NCBI GenBank assembly: GCA_963930645.1
Contig: OZ005662.1
Coordinates: 77,705,841-77,769,840 of the forward strand
Reading direction: 5' to 3'
Source of the DNA: Salticus scenicus
Lineage: Eukaryota; Arthropoda; Arachnida; Araneae; Salticidae
DNA length: 64,000 bases
Notes under the pieces: generated by a model
What the model was told of the DNA's origin: nothing
What the model saw: only the letters and a program-made list of their open reading frames with translations
Database searches by the model: none
Part shown: positions 34,953 to 47,190 of the stretch, piece by piece
How the letters are laid out: each line of letters starts with the position of its first letter
Numbering within the stretch: position 1 is the first letter of the stretch
Program-made: the position numbers and the translations under genes

Positions 34953-35110
34953 TGTATTATTTGCAATTTATAATGTACTACCTAATATGTCGTTTAATAC
35001 TCTTAAACATTGGTGATATATATTTAGTTATCAATCCGTACTATTTCATCAAACAAATGTTCATATCGCCATCATACCTAGCTGCCAACCTGAATTATTA
35101 TTATTATTAT

Positions 35111-35436
35111 TGTAATAAAATTAAAACACTTTAAAAACATGTTAAAAATATATTTATTAAAAAGATAAAAACTTCCACAGCTTTTCGCCTGAGATAAAAT
35201 GAGGCGAAATAGTTCCAGCCTCTATGTATAACTTCCAGTTGAATTTATATTTTTTTATAAGGACTTAACTGTTGACCATATGGTACAAAAGTATATATAA
35301 CTGCGCTGTAGTGTGTAAAACTAATTCCCTGATGATGCCTCATTTTATCTGAAGCGAAAAGCTTTGGAAGTTTTTATCTTTTTAATAAATATATTTTTAG
35401 CGTGTTTTTAAAGTGTTTTAATTTTATTACAATAAT
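35111..35436. mobile_element. fold-back element with hammerhead-like arms
   Basis: The left arm 'gtaataaaattaaaacactt', 'aaaaagataaaaacttcc', 'agcttttcgcctgagataaa' is mirrored to 35436. The unpaired middle is about 35213-35328. No coding frame is present. Confidence 0.8.
35325..35370 (+). ncRNA. hammerhead-like motif, degenerate
   Basis: CTGATGA (35329-35335), one extra T, GCCTC paired with GAAGC (one mismatch) across an AT loop, GAAA (35356-35359), then AGCT and a UU cleavage position. TTCC before the core pairs with GGAA after it as stem I. The mirrored left arm has a perfect GCCT/AGGC stem II and GAAA but has lost CTGATGA. It may derive from a Penelope-like terminal repeat; this is inference. 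Confidence 0.4.
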
Positions 35437-35683
35437 GACACGTGTTTACAATTTAACTCTTAACTTGAGTTCTTTTATATTATTATTATTAATATTATTT
35501 TGCTACTAATAATTTTTATTAACACTTTCTAACAAAATTAGTGTGTTTATGTGTTCGGTTTACCTGTCACTCAGTTAGTCATATGTTTAGAAAATATATA
35601 AATTTGTTTATTCATTTTTTTTGTGGAATGTTTCCTGTTTAAAATGATATAAATTGATATAAATAGCAGAGCTGATTTGTATT

Positions 35684-35689
35684 CACTGT

Positions 35690-35724
<35 letters not shown>

Positions 35725-35852
35725 TTTGCTGCTAGAAATTTTCTGTAATTCAGAAAAATACGTTCTATCAATGAAAAAATTACGTTGATATAAAGTATTT
35801 TTCTGAATTACAGAAAATTTCTGGCAGCAAACAGGACTTGTTTTTGACAGTG
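35684..35852. mobile_element. CACTGT hairpin MITE, copy D
   Basis: cactgtc plus a long A-run to ttttgacagtg then TA. The arms match copies B and E. Confidence 0.9.
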
Positions 35853-36287
35853 TAGAGGGACACTCCAAAAATTCCATTGTACTCTGTTAAAAATAATACT
35901 TCAACGTTTCACCAAATGGATGGTGCAATTCTGGAAATTTTATTTGCAACCAATATTCTGGTGCTAAGTTGCACCATTTTAGTGGTGCTTATTATTGAAA
36001 TGGTACCTCTAAAATGGTGAGACATTGCACCAAAATATTGCTTGGGGCTAAATTGGAACGATTTTTTGTAGTGAAAAGTCGGATTTTATTTTTTTAACAT
36101 CGTGTTCCGTATTATATGTTCATTATGAGAGGAATCCCAACGCTAATCCCCTAATGCGTTTGGATACGGTGAGTTCAGAAATGCTTATCTTTTCTTTCTA
36201 TCACATAATAGTTTTTCACAAAGTAAGGATGAAGATCGGAAGAATTCATACAGAGGCTACAACAATTTTGAAACTATTTATGTACAA
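35853..36287. other. short inverted 'ggtgcaa' motifs, no gene
   Basis: The span 35883-36079 has repeated 'aatggtgcaa'/'ttgcaccatttt' motifs in both orientations and weakly matching ends. It may be an eroded MITE. Nothing else was seen. Confidence 0.4.
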
Positions 36288-36865
36288 AAGACATTAAAAT
36301 CGGCTATTATTTACGCATTATCTTTTAAAAGTGTTTCTTTACATCGATGTTCTCTTTAGAGCTTTTTCTCTTGCGCACATATTGAGGACCTTCAGGAGAG
36401 AGGTTTCTCTGTGCTACATCTAACAATGATCATGCTAACACACAATTATCCCTGATACCTCCTCTACATTTTTAATAACATTAAGACATTAAAATAGGAT
36501 ATTAGTTTAGTTACACATTATCTTTTAAATGTGTTTCTTTACTTCGCTGTTCCCTTTAGAGCTTTTTCTCTTGCTCACGGATTGAAGACCTTGAGGAGAG
36601 AGGATACTCTATGCTACATCTAACAGTGATCATATTAACGCACAATTATCCCTGGTACCTCCTCTTCATTTTTAATAACATTAAGACATTAAAATAGGAT
36701 ATTAGTTACACATTATCTTTTAAATGTGTTTCTTTACATCGATGTTCCCTTTAGAGCTTTTTCCCTTGCGCACGGAAGAATGACCTTGAGGAGCGGGGAT
36801 TCTCAATGCTACATCTAACAGTGATCATGTTAACACACAATTATCCCTGATACCTCCTCTGTATT
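36288..36865 (+). repeat. three tandem ~195-bp units
   Basis: 'cattatcttttaaa' recurs at about 36316, 36517 and 36711. Each is followed by 'ttagagctttttctcttg' and 'acacaattatccctgatacc'. Confidence 0.9.
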
Positions 36866-36949
36866 TCTTTGATGTCTTGATGAAATAGTTCTCCTTGTTC
36901 TTTATTTATATCACCCAGATTAGACAGGAAATAATTTAGATGGAATTGT

Positions 36950-37105
36950 AAAAAATGGAGCTTTAATGTCCAAAAGTCCCATTTTTTTTCAAACGGTACG
37001 TAATGGAAATTTTTGAGTGGTTTTTCCTTAATTAGCGTCTAATGACACACGAGAAAAACACAAAACCTTGAAAATAAAAATTTCACCACAGAATTCTGTT
37101 ATTAC
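36950..37105 (+). repeat. dispersed repeat shared with 21540-21730
   Basis: 'ggagctttaatgtccaaaag' to 'gaaatttttgagtgg' parallels the spacer of the 20-24 kb inverted duplication. Confidence 0.6.
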
Positions 37106-37527
37106 ACACACATCCATTTGCATCCATAAGATATCTATAAACACGTATAAAAGTTTTAAAATGATCCGTTAAACGTCTATAAATATCCTACAGATATCTA
37201 TAATCACGACAAATGTCATTCTTTTTTACATCCATTAGATGTTTGTTACATATCCGATAAACGTCCAAATATCCAATAATTGGACTTTTTAGCAGTAATA
37301 TATATTGAAAATATCTAAATCTTGTTTTGATCTAACATGTTACATCTATTAGACATCGAAAAAGGTACATCTAAATCTTGTCTATATTTAAACATCCAAT
37401 AGATATCTGTAATTAGTACAGGATATCCAGGACTTTTAATAGACATTTTAAAAATATTTTGTAACTTTTAAGGATAATTTGGATGTAATTTAGATATCTA
37501 ATGGATATCAGTGGCTGTATGAGTAAC
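37106..37527. mobile_element. probable MITE rich in 'atatctaata' motifs
   Basis: The ends 'gttattacacacacatcc' and 'tggctgtatgagtaac' form an imperfect inverted repeat. The interior has many 'atccattagat'/'atatctataa' motifs in both orientations. Confidence 0.45.
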
Positions 37528-38097
37528 AACGTATAATCAGGTGCTTAATGGTACAAAAATGCAAATCACATTTAAAGCACCGAAATTATTACTTAAAAAC
37601 AGATAAGTGCACAAAAAATTTCGATCCCATAAACAACATAAGATTTCATCTAGATATTATTAAGATATTCTTTATTTTAGAATATATTTTATGAATTTTA
37701 AAGCATTATAATTCTTTATATTTTATTCGAAAACTTAATAAAAGCATTCCTCTGTCCCATTAGCTAGAAGTTTGGGGCCATTACTTTACTTTATTAAGAT
37801 TACTGAAGTTAAAAGTACTTTGAAAGCAAAAGTACTTTTTCTGTTGCATTTACTTTAGCGCATTCTTCGTTCAAGAAAATAATTCCCTACTACTTATGAT
37901 TCCCAAACAAAGCCATTCTCGCATAAATTTAATCAAATGTATGTGGTGAAAGTATAAATGAAAGAAAGTGAGTGTGTTTTCATTTTTCATTTATTAATGC
38001 TTTAAAATACTACCTCAAGAAGATGTTTTCAGATAAAACTTATTTGTATAACTTCATTCGAATATATTTCATATTATGTTTGATGTTTCAATTTTTT
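37528..38097. other. no gene seen
   Basis: AT-rich. Nothing was identified. Confidence 0.5.
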
Positions 38098-38840
38098 TTA
38101 ATCTTCAAAGTAAAGTAAAGTAATTTTTATTTAATGTGATCAGTTCAATTATTCACAATCCCATTAGACATTTTATTCATTTATCCCGAAAATGTCACTC
38201 GGTTAAAAATAACAATCGTCATAAGAAAAAACCTTCATATAACAGCGATCACGCGTCCGGTTTGGACCAATCTGCTTGAGGCTAGCTATATAGGTATAGG
38301 CTATATAACTAGCTATGACTATTTGGCTTGAGGCTATATAGATATACCTCAAGCTATATAGCTATAGGCTATATAGATTGAGGCTATTTTCTTAAGGCTA
38401 GTTATATAGTTTGAGGCTAGCACCATAGCTATATCAACGTATTGTCTAAAAGAAAACAAACTTTTATTCATATATTAGCAAAACAGCAGCAGCAACAATA
38501 ATAAATGTTAATTTAACAATAAAAGTTAAAGTAGTTAACTTTTTACTTTTAAATTATCGGTAAAATAAATTAACGGTTAAAGTAAAGTAATTTATCTCTT
38601 TTTTATTTAATGTAACCAGTTCAATTATTCAAGTACCTATTAAATGTTTCATTCGTTTATCTCAAAAAAGTCACTTGATTAAAAAAATCATTCCTTTATC
38701 TCAAAAAAGTCACTTGATTAAAAAAATCATTCGTTTACCTCAAAAAAGTCACTTGATTAAAAAAACAAACAATCGTCATAAGAAGAAAATCTTCATATCA
38801 TAGCGATTACGCTTCTGGTTTTGACCACCCTACTTGTGAC
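38098..38840 (+). repeat. direct duplication around a 'gaggctatatagc' array
   Basis: The block 'agtaaagtaatttttattta' to 'caatcgtcataagaa' at 38105-38270 recurs at 38583-38830. The second copy has an internal ~38-bp triplication ('ctcaaaaaagtcacttgatt', 38650-38765). Between them, 38275-38430 is a degenerate array of 'ttgaggctatatag'/'ctatagctatat' motifs. Confidence 0.8.
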
Positions 38841-40349
38841 TAACGCCGTAGCTACAACAACGTATGTTAAAAAAGGGAATAAAATTTTATCTATAGTTTA
38901 GAACAACAACAAAAAAAAAAAACCAATAATAATAAGCTAAAATTTAACAGGAAATGAACGTTCTAAAAGAAATTAAAAATATTTTTTTTTCTATGATATG
39001 GTACAAAGAAAAAAATAGAAAAGATAGTGCAAAGAAAAGAAGATTAATCTAAGATTAAGGAATAAACTAAAGTGAATATATAATATTTGCCTCAAAGTAT
39101 GTTTAACTAATTATGATGTATTATAATTGATGAAAACGACTGTTATATTTTGTTCGTGCCTTTTGAACATTTAAACGTTATAATGTAAAATGATGATGTC
39201 ATTAATCTAAAAATATCATTTAAAAAGTTATTAACTTTTTTTAAATTGGAATGAGAGTCAAGCAGGTAGGAAATATTAAATTAGAATATACGTTATTTTC
39301 GAAATCTTGATCAGTAAGAGAAAGAAGGTATTTTAGTTTTTACTAATTTAGATCTTTTTATTGTTATTCTCACTTTCAGAAATGAATACTCAAATTTAAC
39401 GAAAATTTCATTAATTTTGACGAAACCGTTTCCAGGGAAATACTCCGAGCAAGTATTTCGCTCGGAAACAGTTTTTTCCTCCTAGTTTTCGTTATACAGA
39501 ATAAAATACAAATTATATAATTATGAAATTACTTGCAAGTTCGTTGCTTTGGACGATTAAATCCTGTTTATATTTGATGAAAATATAAATAAAACAAATA
39601 AAAGTCATTAAAACGTAACGTCGAAACAACACAGGAAAAAAAAAAACAATAGGGCGGTAAGGAAAGCTAGCACATGCTATTGTGAGTAAACAGTTTCGTC
39701 AAATATTTGAGAGTTAACGTTTCGTCAAAAATCACGTGATCGCCTGACGAAATGGTTGTCAAAAACAGCGAAATTAAGCCAGTGTATGTCTGAATCGTTA
39801 AAATTGAGTACATCATTTCTGAGAGAGCTTAGGAATAAATTTGATAAGAGGAGAGTTTTGATAATGGATTGAAAAAATATCCTCGATCTCACAAGTGCAA
39901 CAAATTAACTAAAGCTCTAGATTGGCTGTCGCCAGTCGTCAACTGGCGATCATTACAATGAAGATGGTTACCAAAATTTCAAACCCTAGTCTGAAAATAA
40001 GACGACATTTTATAATTATTAATTTATTTTTACTTTTTATTTACTTTATAACTTTGAACGCAATCACGACTTCAAAAGTTTCAGTGAAGTTTCAGTGAAG
40101 TTTGAAGTTTAGACTTCAAAAGCTTTCAGTATTTGGCATCTAAACTTGAAAAAAAATCTCTCATTCTCGAAATGCATCGCTAATAGCAATTATCCATCCA
40201 AGAAAGAGCAAAAGTTCAATACAAAAGGCGAATTTTATTCATTAACGGCAAAATAATAGTAGCCTATTTTAGGAACTAGTTGCGATTAAACGTAAATTTT
40301 GTCAACGAATTGTGAAATATTTCCTTATGTCAATAATAGGTTGCTAAAC
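38841..40349. other. no gene seen
   Basis: AT-rich with some inverted short motifs (about 39420-39475, 39925-39945). Nothing was supported. Confidence 0.5.
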
Positions 40350-41797
40350 TGCGGCCTATTTTAGGAAACAGATTTGAAGAATTGAAAATTCTTCGCACCA
40401 CACAAACACAGACATATGAACAGTCAGATTCTTTCTAAAAATATTGAAATATTGTCCTGGAACTCTTAAAAATTGCAAAGCCATCGAAAATCGGAAATCG
40501 AAAATTTTACGAATCCAAAGCTTTCTTTTATTGAATATAGAAGAAAGTCAAATAATAATAATAATAATAATAATACACATTATTATAAAAATGAAATTTT
40601 AGTTTTCGCAGGATAGTTAAATTTGTGGCAACTCATTATTACTTTCCGAACACTATAGTGATGAAAGTATTGTAATCATGTCAAAAATCCGAATTTGAGA
40701 ATTTGATGTTTCTATACGTTTCGAGGTCCCCTGAGTCCGTTTCCACTATTTTTACGATGTTGTATGTGTGTGTGTATGTATGTATGTGAACACGCTAGCG
40801 TCTAAACGCTTTGTTCGAATAAGCTGAAAGTTGGTACGTATATTGTAAGTCACCATACTACCAACCCTATTGATTTTGGTGAATCTAGCACTTATAGTTT
40901 TTTTTACAGAGACACAAAGAAAACTTCTTTATCACTATGGCCTATGGGATCAAATTTTTAAAAGTGCGATAGCATCTGAACGCCTTATTCAATTGAGCTG
41001 AAAATTTATATGACTATTATAAATCACTCTTGCACTAAATATAAGCATTTTGGTGAATCTAGCATTTATTGTTTTTTACAGGGTCACAACGAAAAATTCT
41101 TTATCATTATGATCTGTGGGCTCAAAGTTCAGTAGCGTTAAATAAAACATGGTGTAATATATGGATAAAAATACTCAAACACTCTACTATGTTTTTCTCT
41201 CTTTTGTTTGTTTAACAACTCCTTTTTCTTTACTTTATCTAGAAAAATGTTAATTACTCAATGTTCGGAAAGTCGAGTGGAGTCACTCCAGATTTTTTTT
41301 TTTTTTTTTTTTCTAAAATAAAACACACAATGTGTGATCCATTTTTTTTTTCTCTTTACTACCGTATGAAATCCTTTTAAGCACTGAAACGTGTTGGAGA
41401 GTCTTTTACGATTCTTATATTTCCTTCACTCAGCAAGCGCGATAAAATTTGCTTTTATCTTTGCGTATAAATGAATGGAGTCGGGCTCTAAAATAAAAGC
41501 ATTTCATGGATATTTCAGTAGTAGATTTGCATATCTGTTTAAGGTAGAAATGCGTTTCTAACGTGGAATGGGAAGTAAATTTTCATATAGAAAGAGGAGA
41601 TAAAACGTTTTATTCAGACAGAAAGATTCAGATAAAAAAAATCCTATTATATTGCTTTATTCAAGAAAACACATTAAGAAAAATATTTTTAGTAACAACG
41701 AAAAAAAAAATCGTTTTCCAAATAATAGCATGCTCCAAATAATAATGCTCCAATCCTTCCAAATAATAGCATCTCGCATACTTTTTTATTTTCTTCC
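40350..41797 (+). repeat. segmental tandem duplication, copy 1
   Basis: Runs from 'ctgcggcctattttagg' through the 'tagaagaaagt' end, (AAT)n, the array element, 'cactcagcaagcgcgataaa' and 'taatagcatctcgcatac'. Copy 2 starts immediately after with the same order. Confidence 0.9.
40645..41283 (+). mobile_element. repeat element with two ~172-bp units
   Basis: 'tactttccgaaca' at the left pairs with 'tgttcggaaagt' at the right. Head: 'gtattgtaatcatgtcaaaa', (TG)n, 'aagttggtacg'. Units lie near 40906 and 41078. A short-array relative of 30655-32290. Confidence 0.8.
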
Positions 41798-42030
41798 CTG
41801 CGGCCTATTTTAGGAAATTGATTTGAAAAATTGCAAATTCTTCGCACCACACAAACACAGACATACGAACAGTCATGTTCTTTCTAAAAATATTCAAATC
41901 GTGTTCTGGATCTCTTAAAAATTGTAAAGCCACCGAAAATCAGAAGTCGAAAATTTTACGAATCCAATGCTTTCTCTTATTGAATATAGAAGAAAGTAAA
42001 ATAATAATAATAACAATAATAATAATAATA

Positions 42031-42465
42031 CATTAAATCAAAAACTATTTTATTTACGAGACAAAATTAAGTTAAAATACATTTAAAAACAAAATATACA
42101 TATAAAAATAATTAAAATCTAGACGTTTCGAAACCCGTCCGGGTTTCCTCATCAGTATCAATTACAACATAATATGCAAGCATTACATGAATACCCAAGG
42201 AATTTAAGGTAAAACAGAGTATTGCGGAGCCAGTGCGCATGCTTCATTGATAGTGTGGAGATGCCTGGCAGTGTGCCAGCTCTCAAGGAATATACGTGAT
42301 TTATAACTATCAAAACCAGAATTTAGAACTTTTATATTATCGAATGAGGAAACCCGGATGGGTTTCGAAACGTCTAGATTTTAATTATTTTTATATGTAT
42401 ATTTTGTTTTTAAATGTATTTTAACTTACTTTTGTCTCGTAAATAAAATAGTTTTTGATTTAATA
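42031..42465. mobile_element. 435-bp fold-back element with hammerhead arms
   Basis: Arms of about 145 bp: 'ttaaatcaaaaactatttta' to 'gacgtttcgaaaccc' at the left, mirrored to 42465. It sits in an (AAT)n tract that is uninterrupted in duplication copy 1 (about 40551-40575). The loop holds a G/C-richer segment (42215-42285). No coding frame is present. Confidence 0.88.
42110..42165 (-). ncRNA. hammerhead-ribozyme motif in fold-back arm
   Basis: Minus strand: CTGATGA (42155-42149), one extra G, a perfect 7-bp stem GAAACCC/GGGTTTC with a four-base loop, GAAA (42129-42126), C, then GTC as the cleavage site. Stem III is minimal and stem I short with an internal loop. This resembles the minimal hammerheads described for Penelope-like terminal repeats, which are thought to act as dimers. 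The mirrored plus-strand copy (from 42341) reads CGAATGA and has lost the core. Confidence 0.6.
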
Positions 42466-42584
42466 TATATAATTGAGACGGTTTGGTGTTTGTGTACGTT
42501 AATAATAATAATAATAATACACATTATTAGAAAAATGAAATCTTAGTTTTCGCAGGATAGTTAAATTTGTGGCAACTCATTATT

Positions 42585-43420
42585 ACTTTCAGAACACTAT
42601 AGTGAGGAAAGTATTGTAATCATGTCAAAAATCCGAATTCGAGAATTTGATGTTTCTATATGTTTTGAGGTCCCCTGAGTCCGTTTCCACTATTTTTACG
42701 ATGTTGTATGTGTGTGTATGTATGTATGTGTGCATGTCTGTGAGTGAACACGCTAGCGTCTAAACGCTTTGTTCGAATAAGCCGAAAGTTGGTACGTATA
42801 TTGTAAGTCACCATTGTACGAACCTTATATATTTTGGTGAGTCTAGCACTTATAGTTTTTTTACAGGGACACCAGGAAATAATCTTTATCATTATGGCCT
42901 ATGGGGCTAAATTTTTAAAAGTGTAATAGTGTCTAAACTCCTTATTAATCTGAGCAAAAAATTTGTACACATGTTATAGGTCATAGTTGCACGAACTGTA
43001 TAGATTTTGGTGAATTTAGCACTTACAGTTTTTTACAGGGACACAAAGAAAAATCCTTTATCATTATGGCCTGTGGGACTAAATTTTTAAAAGTGCGATA
43101 GCATCTAAACGCCTTATTCAATTGAGCTGAAAATTTATATGAGTATTATAAATCAATGTTGCACTAACCATAAGCATTTTGGTGAATCTAGCATTTATAG
43201 GATTTTACAGGGACAGAGCGAAAAATTCTTTATCATTATGACCATGGGCTCAAAGTTCAGTAGCGTTAAATAAAACATCGTGTAATATATGGAGAAAAAT
43301 ACTCAAACACTCTATTATGTTTTTCTCTCTTTTGTTTGTTTAACAACACCTCTTTTTTTTTTTTTACATTATCTACAAAACTGTCAATTACTCAATGTTC
43401 GGAAAGTTGAGTGGAGTCAC
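42585..43420 (+). mobile_element. repeat element with three ~172-bp units
   Basis: Same head and tail as 40645-41283. Units lie near 42864, 43036 and 43209. It is part of duplication copy 2. Confidence 0.8.
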
Positions 43421-43930
43421 TCCAGATTTTTTTTTTTATGCACAAAAAAAGTTTCATTACATTCAATTTTTTTTTCTAAAATAAAACACACAATGTGTGA
43501 TCCATTTTTTTTTCTCTTTACTACCGTATGAAATCCTTTTAAGCACTGAAACGTGTTGGAGAGTCTTTTACGATTCTTATATTTCCTTCACTCAGCAAGC
43601 GCGATAAAATTTGCTTTTATCTTTGCGTATAAATGAATGGAGTCGGGCACTAAAATAAAAACATTTCATGGATATTTCAGTAGAAGATTTGCATATCTGT
43701 TTAAGGTAGAAATGCGTTTCTAACGTGAAATGGGAAGTAAATTTTCATATAGAAAGAGGAGATAGAACGTTTTATTCAGATAGAAAGATTCCGATAAAAA
43801 AAAATCCTTTTATATTGCTTTATTCAAGAAAACACATTAAAAAAAATATTTTTAGTAACAAAGCAAAAAAAAAAAAAAAAAAAAAAAAATAGTTTTCCAA
43901 AATAATAGCCTGCATTTCGCATACTTTTTT

Positions 43931-45264
43931 CCGAAATTCTTATGTACATGTCATTCACTACGGTATGTTTGTGAATCTCAACATAATTTAATTGTTGCCA
44001 ATTATTTTTTCGACAGAATACATTAAAAAAAAAAAAAAAAAAAGACATTTATTTAAAATGAGGAAAATAAATTAGAAAATAAATTAGAAATATCAGTCGT
44101 ATCGTTACAAATAAGGTACCAAATGAAAGAGAAAATTTTTGTGAATTCGATGGATTAAACAGCTTATCGATCAGATAATTAGATTTTTTTTAAAATTAAC
44201 TAAAGTATGAATTTTAGGTGGCAACAGCAGAAGATTGTATGGAAACCGTTAGGAGAAATGAAAAAAAAATCTGCTTCATATTAAGTCACGTGTTTTTGTA
44301 GTGGGATTAAAAATTGCAGTTTTCATTTTTTCTTTTTAATTTTCTCTCACGAACACAAAAATGTAATATACAGCCCCACAAGACATTGCCCACTTGCATT
44401 TAAAAAATTTTATCAATTTTTTTGGTTAATAAACAAAAAAGTTACTTTTTTTTTTTTTTTTTTTTCAAAATAAATTTTATTCTAACTTCGAAAAGATTTA
44501 TGTGATACGATACATTAAGAATTTGGGTTTTAAAAGTTTTTTTTCTTTTTTTAATAGATTATTTATTTTCTTCTATGTTCCATAGTATGCAATGATCATA
44601 AGTAGGTAACGGTTTCGTAAAAATTTTCGACCTTGTGTTATTGATGGATTTACAAGTTTTGAGAGGTCTGGAACCAGGGTTGGAAAAAATCTTGGATTTT
44701 CAGAAGAAAAAAAAAAACAGCCCAGTGGATTTTTTCGGCTTTTATCAGTGGTTTTTCAGTTTTATCGGGTTTAAACAGAATTTCTTCAGAGTATTTTCTG
44801 TTTTAATAAGAGAATTCAGGAATATTTTCTTTCTTTCTTTTTTTTAACATTAAGTGTATCTTGCATAATAAGTCAATTAAAAAAAATAAATGTTAATTAT
44901 TCGTTAAAATCAAAGTTTTAAAAATTTAATTTTTTAATTTTTAAAGTCTTTTTATGATTACGTTATAAAGAAATTTTTAAAAACTAAATAATTGTACTTT
45001 AAATATTCAAAAATTATCTTTATCTACCCTTTACAACAGAAAACTAGATTTAAATAATTATTTAGTGTTGCTTTATTAAATTTTACCCATTTAATAGATT
45101 TTCATAAAATATTTTTAATTATTGTTCCTCTACATTAATTAAAAATGTTGCATTATTAAATTTTTCAGAATTTTTTTTTTAATTTGATTTTTATTTATTT
45201 ATGTTTTACATAAGTTTTACTCGAGTCACACAGTTTTCTTTACAATGACAAAACCTTTCTGTTT
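43931..45264. other. AT-rich, no gene seen
   Basis: Poly-A/T tracts. 'ccagggttggaaaaaatc' at about 44671 looks like a hAT-type end without a visible partner. No coding sequence. Confidence 0.5.
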
Positions 45265-45270
45265 TTTTTG

Positions 45271-45345
<75 letters not shown>
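45265..45345. repeat. (TA)n microsatellite, ~75 bp
   Basis: Uninterrupted TA dinucleotides. Confidence 0.98.
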
Positions 45346-45351
<6 letters not shown>

Positions 45352-47112
45352 GTTTTAATAAGATAATTATAAAGAAATTTTGTGGGAAAATTTTCAGGAT
45401 TTTTGTTTAAGATGTTATATAGAGAATACACGTTTAATTTCAAAGAATGAATTAATTACTCCATATAGGAACGTAATATTTCACAATGACATTCATCTTT
45501 TCTGAGTATCTGTTTTATCAGAAACTGACAATTTGCGAAAAAAACCTGGTTCCAAATATTCTCTCTGTCGGGGTGAAAGAGCAAAGCACTACATTTCGAG
45601 GTAGAACAGGAAAAATCTTTAAAGGGGGTGAATTGAGAGCCTTTTCATTGGACCGATTAAGTCATATGATATTTTGGAGCTAGATCCACAGATTCAAAAT
45701 GGCTGCCCGCGATCCCGTGCTCGTGCTGACGTGCTTATAAGATTTGAATATAACTAAAGATAACTAAATGCTTTGAAAATAACTGAAAACAGATGATGCT
45801 TAAAAAATTAAGGGTAAGTACTGTTTTATTTTTCGATCTCAATAAGTTTTTTGAAATTACCTACCTGATAACTCGCTTATCTATGTTATTGTAAATGATT
45901 TCATGTACTGTACTAAAAACGATCGGTACTTACGTATTCACTGCACGTCATTTTACGAAGTGAAGTATAATCTGCACAAGTTTATCATACTTTTTATCGT
46001 TTAACACTATTTATGTAATTTTTTATCATATAAGTTTGTAACAATAACAGGTTTATCATAGTGCCGAATAACTGCTGGCATGCGGTTAAAACGAAAATGC
46101 CATGTTTTAATTTTTTTTTTTCAATTATAATATTACTAAATGTACATACATACAATTGAATTCTTTTAATGCATGCAAATTTTCTAAATTTTATTATGAT
46201 AAATTTCTCAATTTTGCATCTGTACCTTACCTTAACAATAATTTTTAGATTTCTGGTAAAATATAATAAAAAAAATAATAATAAAAGTATATGATAAATC
46301 AATACAAATGTTAATTTTTTAAAAGCATACATGTAGTATGCACAGACACCCTTTAAAAATCAGGATTGTATTTTCGGCATGACAGGAAATAACAAAAAAA
46401 AACTTACTGTTATTGTTTACATAAGAACAATCCACAATTTGCTAATTAATATTTCAAATTAGTAAAAATTGTAATTTAAATCTGTGTATTGAAATTTCAT
46501 TATTATGCTATGACTGATTAAGAAAGCTGTTTTATATTTAATTAGTGAAAATTAATTAAAAACTTTATTGTTTTCAAATTTTAGAGATGTACCATATTCT
46601 GATTTTTACATATATATATACACTATATATTAAGTTTCACTTCTATATTACATTTTATTTGGGCATATATCGAAAAGGCATTCATTCAGAATTTTAAGAC
46701 TATATTTGGTATTACAATAAATCTCATGGTTTTTTTTTTTTTTTTAAGAAAAAAAAAAAGCTGTTACATTTTAAATTCTTAAAAAATATATATTGGTGTT
46801 TCAGTGATCTAGTATCTGTTGCTTGGCTTCTACTATGCTTAATAGATCATCTTTATGAGATATATATATATATATATTTAGAAATGTTTTTTTTTTCTCT
46901 CCCACTCCGCCCTATTCATTTTTTCCTTTTTTTCCTAGCTTTAAAAAAGGTAAAAAATATATTCAAATTTCATTAAAATACATTGTTATTGTTCATTTCG
47001 TTGTAGATCAGTTAAAATAAAAATAAAAATAAATGTCTGCATAATAAATAAAACTATCATCTTTATTATTATTATTATTATTATTATTATTTTGTTTGTT
47101 TGTTTTTCAATT

Positions 47113-47190
47113 GTGGCGCCATCAGTGGCCGAGAAGTTCTGCTTATGAAGCTGGTAGTTGGGAGGCACCAGGTTCAATACCAGGTCATAG
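47113..47190 (+). repeat. SINE-like tRNA-related sequence, left arm
   Basis: A-box-like tggccgagaagt (47126-47137), as in Leu/Ser tRNAs, and B-box-like ggttcaatacc (47171-47181), 34 bases apart. No full cloverleaf. Suggests a tRNA-derived SINE head. Confidence 0.5.

Larger units (their letters stand above)
41798..43930 (+). repeat. segmental tandem duplication, copy 2
   Basis: Same order of blocks as copy 1. It is longer by a ~490-bp insertion in the (AAT)n tract and by one more ~172-bp unit. Confidence 0.9.

Noticed and set aside
44671..44700. hAT-type end cagggttggaaaaaatc
   Set aside because: No matching inverted end or 8-bp duplication was found nearby.
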